Shown: positions 58,741 through 64,000 of the stretch, in pieces
How positions within the stretch are numbered: position 1 is the first letter of the stretch
Layout: every line of letters starts with the position of its first letter
Assembly: GCA_023375675.1 (NCBI GenBank)
Contig: JALQBC010000013.1
Coordinates: 806,001 to 870,000 of the forward strand
Source: Cytospora piceicola
Lineage: Eukaryota; Ascomycota; Sordariomycetes; Diaporthales; Cytosporaceae
Direction of reading: 5' to 3'
DNA: 64,000 bases
Notes under the pieces: generated by a model
Database searches by the model: none
What the model was told of the DNA's origin: nothing
The model's input: only the letters and a program-made list of their open reading frames with translations
Made by a program: the position numbers and the translations under genes

Positions 58741-59928
58741 TTACTCGCCACGCAGGATCGTAAACTCGACAGCCAAGAAGCCACCGTAACCCATCAACAT
58801 CAGCGCGCCCAACATCTGCCTCACACCCGCAACCTTACCAACAGCCTTCCCGCCAATGCTAATCACGGCCGCCAAGGCCAAAGCAGAAGCCCACATCCAC
58901 CAGGCCTCGATGCGCGCGATGCTGACGAAGCTGGGTTCCCCATCTTCGGGGTGGTCGTGCCAGTCATGGCTCGCGATGCTCCATGAGCAGATGCCCAGGC
59001 ACAGCGTCAGCAGGAAGACGTTGCTCCCCACGGCGTCGGCGACGAGCAGGCCCGTGTGGCCCTGGGAGCCGCTCATGACGGCGAGGAACTTCTCGGGCAG
59101 CGTCGTCGCCAGGGACAGGACGGTGGCGCCGAAGGCGCCGTCGGACATGTTGAACGAGTCGGCGAGGTGCGCGGACGTGTGCGAGAGGATGAAGCCGCTG
59201 ATGGCCAGGGCGGCGAAGCCGCACAGGAGCTTGAAGATGGGGGCCAGGTTGTGGGTGACCTTCTGGAGGCTGAACGTGCCCCTGGGCTTGGCGAGCCCGA
59301 GGAGGGAGCTGTGCTCGTCGGCGTCTTCGTGGTGCCCGTTCGTGTGGCCGTGTGAAGACGAGGATGAAGAGCTGGACGAGGCATCGTCAAGGTGTTCGTG
59401 CGCAGCGGCTCCAGACTCAATGTCCTCGGCATCTGCGTCGTTCGGCTCGGTGTAGAACATTCCCCGCCAGATGGTCCAGAGCACCACGACTACGTATGCC
59501 ACGAAGGCGATAAGCAACAAGGTCGCCACGACACGGTGCCACAGGATATCAGCCAGGGCGAACAGCGCCACGACGCTGGTCAAGCCCAGCAAGCCCAGGG
59601 ACGCCGTCTTGGACATCTCATCGAAGCCCTCCCAGGTCCCGGTAGAGAAGATCAGGCCCAGCGCAAAGGCACCGAAAATGTTGGCGATAGAGCTGCCGAC
59701 AACATTGCCGACAGCCAGAGCCGGGCGCTCCTGCGCCAGACTGAGGGACACGACGGCCAGCTCCTCCCATTCCGCGCCGGCGATCAGGATGGCGATGAGG
59801 ACCTCGGGCAGGCGGAGACGCGTCGCGAGGTCGGTGGCGCTGGACACGAAGAGCTTGGCGCCGCGCTCCAGGAGGGAGAGGCCGGCGACGAAGGCCGCGA
59901 TGTTGAAGATGGTATCGAAGCTGGCCAT
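58741..59928 (-). CDS. sodium/calcium exchanger-family membrane protein (CaCA superfamily)
   Basis: Single exon of 395 residues with about ten hydrophobic segments and two internally related alpha repeats. Repeat 1 (about 51-88) contains GAEWEEL and GNVVGSSIANIFG. Repeat 2 (about 267-312) contains ATTLPEK and VADAVGSNVFLL. Each GN/GS-rich strand is the ion-binding signature of Na_Ca_ex domains. Repeat 1 has AGAEWEEL in place of the common GTSLPE, so ion selectivity may differ. The cytosolic loop between the halves (about 160-225) is acidic, with nine Ser and a His-rich stretch. Known: such carriers exchange Ca2+ for Na+, H+ or K+ across vacuolar or other membranes. The transported ion here is not certain. 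Confidence 0.87.
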   Translation of the reverse strand: MASFDTIFNIAAFVAGLSLLERGAKLFVSSATDLATRLRLPEVLIAILIAGAEWEELAVVSLSLAQERPALAVGNVVGSSIANIFGAFALGLIFSTGTWEGFDEMSKTASLGLLGLTSVVALFALADILWHRVVATLLLIAFVAYVVVVLWTIWRGMFYTEPNDADAEDIESGAAAHEHLDDASSSSSSSSSHGHTNGHHEDADEHSSLLGLAKPRGTFSLQKVTHNLAPIFKLLCGFAALAISGFILSHTSAHLADSFNMSDGAFGATVLSLATTLPEKFLAVMSGSQGHTGLLVADAVGSNVFLLTLCLGICSWSIASHDWHDHPEDGEPSFVSIARIEAWWMWASALALAAVISIGGKAVGKVAGVRQMLGALMLMGYGGFLAVEFTILRGE

Positions 59929-61115
59929 CTTGGTATCAGGCGGGCTTTTTTTCTGTCAATGATGAAGGTGGAAGGGAAAGATTCTTTTCTCTCTCTCTTT
60001 CGGTCTCTTTCACTTGAAACCCCCGCTCCAGGGACGTTGAAATAAGAATTCTCACCGCCTGGCTCGAGCTCTTTGACCGGGGCGTCCTGCTCCATCTGGG
60101 TCGCGTGTCAGTATCGCGTTTGTCGACGATACCCCAGTCGGGCCCGCCTGTGGATTGCCCCATGGTGTGGTGACCCGCACGAAACAACAGGGGCCATCAG
60201 CACCCTAACCCTTTATTGTTGAGCCCAGGTTGTGAAGGACTGGTCGGGTTGAGGCATTGAAATACATTGGAATATAAGATTATATAGTATTCACAACCCA
60301 ATAGACAGCTTTTGATAATTCCATCCGAATTATCGAGACAACGGTTACGATCCCGGTCGGTGCATGTGGATGGGGGTTAGCTTCGTAAGTAGGCGCTGAC
60401 AAGAGACCGAAGGGGGCCAAGTTTGATACTGTGTTATGATTTACTGATAGAATGCTTTCGTGACTTATATATAGGGCATGGACTGGGACAAAAGAAGTGA
60501 GATGGTAAAACCAGGGCAGTGAAATTTATCCGTAGTTATTTAGTCTAGACTAATAGTGACCGTACTTGGTTGTAGTTACGGCATAAACTATAGACACTTA
60601 TTTTACAACATTGGATAAAATACAGTGATATTGGTTCGTCACGCGACGGATTGAGTAGTCGAGTTACGATAGTTGAGTACTTCTGGGATGTTTCGTTAGT
60701 ACGCAGTTGCATATGGTAATAATACAATGAGCCTGGCTACGAAAGGATAATGGAGGTAGGTCCAGATTCAAGCCACATAATAATCATTTCGGTCGTAACT
60801 ACATTATTACAGCGAAAAATAACACGAACCAATACACGGTAACTCATGATGATGTAGTCCAACACTCCTCCCACTGGCCCTTACAGCACGTGCACTCCAG
60901 GTTGTACCGAGAGTGTGAACTTTTGAAGTCGATGTGGGAGCTGAAACAAGAAAATCAAAAGATAAAGACAGAAAAAAACAAGAGAAGGAAGAGAAGGAAA
61001 GATTCAAGAAACGGAAAGATTCAAGAAACGGAAAGAAAAGAAAACAACACTGAGCACTTGAGCATATTGGAAATATGATGAGGTGAAAGGGACATACCAG
61101 CCCGTCAGATACCGC
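59929..61115. other. intergenic region
   Basis: Promoter of the exchanger gene and 3' flank of the AAA+ gene. Contains CT-rich sequence near 59985-60010 and a GAAACGGAAAGATTCAA direct repeat near 61000-61040. A short minus-strand open stretch near 59936-60187 could be a 5' UTR exon of the exchanger; no protein is supported. Confidence 0.5.
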
Positions 61116-64000
61116 CTACCCCTCCTGCCACTGCAATTGCCCAGGTGGATAACCGCCCCCTCCGATCGACGGAGGGTTGTTCGACTGTCTCTTCCCCCCG
61201 CCTTGAGGGCTTCCCGCTGCGTACACGCCTTGGATGCTCTGTTCGAAGCCTGGCGGACTGGTAGGTAGTTGCTGCTGCGACTGCTGTGACTGCGGAAATG
61301 TCGATGCTGTGGGCTGTGGCGAAACCCGGGTTTGTCCTTCTCCTTGCCCGCCGGCAGGGCCGCCGACATTCATTCCCGGGTTGATCCAAGGTTGGCTTGC
61401 AGAGACCTGCGGCACCTGCATCTGCATCTGCAACTGATTTGGAGCTTGAGTGTACATAGGCTGTGGAGAATACTGATAGTGCTGTGGCACGCCCAGATTA
61501 GGTACTCCTTGATTGGTCATTGGAAAGGCCTGTTGTTGGTAACCTTGCTGAGGCTGTACAGGAAACTGTTGTTGGTACACTTGCTGGGGCGGATGTTGGG
61601 GTTGCACAACTTGTGGCTGGTGCTGGCCCTGAGATGCGACCAGGAAAGCCTCCTTCTTGCTCATGAAACGACCACCCATGCCCTGCGTCGCCACAACACG
61701 GTCTTCTTCGTCAATCCATATGGCTCGCACTCTACCTTCCTTGGCACGAGTTGATGAGCTCGAGCCATAAATGGAATTCATGTATTCCGCGAAATGGAGA
61801 TACGCCTTCTGAACCACTTCGAAGTGGTACACCTTGAGGTGAACGGGGGCGTTGGGCAACCGGACAGCTTCGTGGCTGTTTCCCTGAGCCTCAAACTCGG
61901 CTAGTGCCAACGCAGTTTGACAGGCATTGCGGATCTGGCGACCGTTCCAGCGCGTCTTTGGGTGTGCGTTATAATAAGCAGAAGCAAAATTCTCGACGTT
62001 GTCGATGTCGATTCTCCGCCCCTTTTTCTCGAATCGCTCCTTGATCATCTTTGTGTTGATCTTGAACACCTGGAGAGTCTTGTCCATATCCAATTCCGGA
62101 TAGTATAGGCTGACATGGATACGCGAGGTAAAGGCTTCGTCAAAGTCGCCCACACGGTTTGTTGTCAAGAAGAGGACCCCAGCGTAGTACTCCAAGACGC
62201 GAAGAAACACTGGAAGATTTGGTAAGTCAATGTCAAGATGCCCAGCACCGGCTTGGTATCTGCAATAGCAACTTACCCGCAACGAGCCCATTCCGTTGGA
62301 AGTCCTCTTTGTTCCTCTGCGCTAGAAAGACGTCGGCTTCGTCTAGGAGCAGAATACAATCCCACTTGTTGGCTAAGGTGAAGTTGATTTCTAGAGACTT
62401 CTCAACCTCCTTTGCAGTAGTACCAAGATCACCTACTCTCGGGAAACGCGTTGTGCCCATTAGCATTTGCTTGCATACAACATCGTAGAAGCTTTTTGTA
62501 TCCTACTTACCACAAGTGATTTGAAATAAAGGTTTCTTGAACGACTCAGCAACACCCTCTTTCCACCATGTGAGCAATATACCCTTAGACGAGGCCAACG
62601 GCGGGGAGAGGGCAAAGGAATGACTTGACTGCACTCACCAGCTGTTGAAGTTTTCCCAACCCCGGGCGCACCGTGGAGAAGTAATATAAGACCCTTCCCT
62701 AGAGTGCGTTAGCTTGTCACATAGTGCATGGAGAAACTTTCCAGACTAGAGGCCCACCTTTCCCTTTCACGATATCTACTTGATCCACCTGGCCTGTTTG
62801 TGATTCCTTGTCTCGGAAGTGCTGTGCCACTAGTGCCTGGATCATAGGCTTCTGTCCCTTTTCCAATACAAGACGATCGAAGGCCGTTTTGGGTTGCTGT
62901 TCCTCCGTGTGGTCTTGAGGACCCTTGTTCTTGTTGCTAGGATGGGCGGAGATCTCAGAAGGATGGAGGTCAGTGAGATAGGACAGGTCCAACTGAGCTG
63001 AGAAAACGCGCTGTCAGTATACCAATCTCCAACATGTGGCACTTGGGCACGGAGAAGAAGTAATCACCCCATTGCCTGCTCCGTAAGACAAAGCCAAAAA
63101 CACGGTAGGACATGATTACACGCTCATCATCCGAGATTGCATAGGAGTTCTTCTCAGGGCCATTTCTCAGCTCCCCAAGAGGCTGCGGAATGATAGCAAT
63201 TGAAGGCTGCTCGCTCGGTCCTCCTATCTTAGGTAGAAGACCGTTGACATAGTCTTGCCTCTGAAGGTTGTCGATGTGCGCGTCGTACCAAATAATGTCA
63301 CCCCTGCAACAGTCTGCGCTGCAGAAGATGTCGTCGTCGTCGTCGTCGGCCTCGCCGTCACTGTCTGTTTTGTCGGGACTCTTGGGAACAGAATTTCCTA
63401 GCATTATCTCCAAATTGGGTTTCCAAGCTTGCTGTCTCTCATTATCGATTGAGAAGGCTGTTTCGAAGTCAATGACAACTTGGCTCTCCACCTCGTCACG
63501 TATTCCCAATGTGGGCCCGGCGTAATACATTGGTTTTATCCCTGCGACCTCGAGGAATCTTGCGCCTCTGTTGATGAGCTTTTGTCTGTAACGGCTCTCT
63601 GGCGGACATCTGTTGAGGTTGAGCCATTCACTCTCGCTGAAGTTCTTCCTTGTCGTAGGATGGAGGCGAAGAGGGTAGACTGGGAGTGAAGTGACATCCA
63701 TCTCGCCGTCGAACTTTCTGAAGTCGAAACTCCTCGAGACAGGCCCAACCCTATGCCCATCAAAGTCGATATAAACACAAGTTATACTGAACGGGGCCTT
63801 CTTCTTCTTGTCCCCCGAGCCCCAGACCCAGGTTTGCCAGGCAGGGACAACGCGGTGGCTGGGGCTCGTTACGTAGGTCACTCGGTAGGCCTGCTTGCCA
63901 TCACGGCCAATTACCTCCATCCCTGGCCGGAAAAGATACCAAAGATCTGAGAAGAAGATCTTGCGGCATTCCTGGCTACTGAGGTAGTTCTGTCTTGCAA
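61116..64000 (-). CDS. DUF7025/AAA+ ATPase with Q-rich tail (5' end outside window)
   Basis: Six visible exons on the minus strand: 63068-64000 (continues past the edge), 62758-62997, 62639-62698, 62511-62558, 62277-62432 and 61116-62209. All five introns (59-80 nt) are GT-AG, phase 1, joining without shifts. The N-terminal part has the DUF7025 hallmark DLWYLFRPG near 63920-63960 and an Asp-rich insert near 63330. The AAA+ core shows Walker A GAPGVGKTST (62640-62670), Walker B ILLLDEADVF (in 62277-62432) and the sensor/arginine-finger stretch TTNRVGDFDEAFTSRIH after the 62210-62276 intron. The last 150 residues are Gln/Pro-rich and disordered. Known: this fungal AAA family is large and poorly characterised; the core resembles BCS1/Rix-type ATPases. 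Role unknown. Confidence 0.92.

Overview
The window reads as nuclear DNA of a filamentous ascomycete, most likely a Sordariomycete. The reasons are short introns (about 50-150 nt) with GTAAGT-like donors and CTAAC-like branch sites, fungal gene families (2EXR proteins, fungal arylsulfotransferase, DUF7025/AAA+ ATPase, pisatin-demethylase-like P450), and a 16-kb AT-rich block carrying the C-to-T/G-to-A scars of repeat-induced point mutation (RIP). The species cannot be named from this alone. No database search was run; all assignments come from reading the sequence.

Layout. 1-6.4 kb is gene-poor, with microsatellites and dispersed CCTAGG palindromes. 6.4-14.7 kb holds a KEN-box/SxIP protein (+), a LIM-domain protein (+), a frameshifted NAD(P)-binding pseudogene and a secreted, membrane-anchored arylsulfotransferase (-, three exons). 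14.7-17.6 kb is intergenic. About 17.57-33.93 kb is the RIP block: a degenerate TAAC/TAAG satellite, then two nested Ty3/gypsy retrotransposons, both on the minus strand. Outer element A spans 19081-33192 (target duplication CGCTT) and inner element B spans 19750-26760 (target duplication TCGAG). The block ends sharply just before a GC-rich 4-coumarate-CoA-ligase-like gene with a PTS1 tail (34.0-36.0 kb).

37.6-46.5 kb is accessory: a divergent pair of 2EXR genes (one with a tandemly duplicated 5' end), a two-exon beta-trefoil-like protein, a small secreted protein, and a protein with a perfect 57-bp internal duplication and an HExxHxxNxxH motif. A three-exon cytochrome P450 (46.9-48.6 kb) and a small hydrophilic two-exon protein (50.3-50.6 kb) follow. 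50.6-56.3 kb is nearly gene-free apart from a tRNA-Pro(AGG) gene at 52654-52800. 56.3-64 kb holds a divergent nucleoside-hydrolase-like protein, a Na+/Ca2+-exchanger-family membrane protein and a DUF7025/AAA+ ATPase that runs off the right edge.

The most unusual object is the tRNA-Pro gene. Besides a normal 16-nt anticodon-loop intron it has a 59-nt insert in the T-arm that starts GTGAGT, contains CTAAC and ends AACAG. Removing it exactly at GT/AG restores a perfect 5-bp T stem. It looks like an mRNA-type (spliceosomal) intron inside a Pol III tRNA gene. The second notable pattern is that in both nested retrotransposons the outer half of each LTR is much less RIP-mutated than the inner half. 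I see no operon-like or clear biosynthetic cluster; the P450 and the CoA ligase are isolated enzymes.
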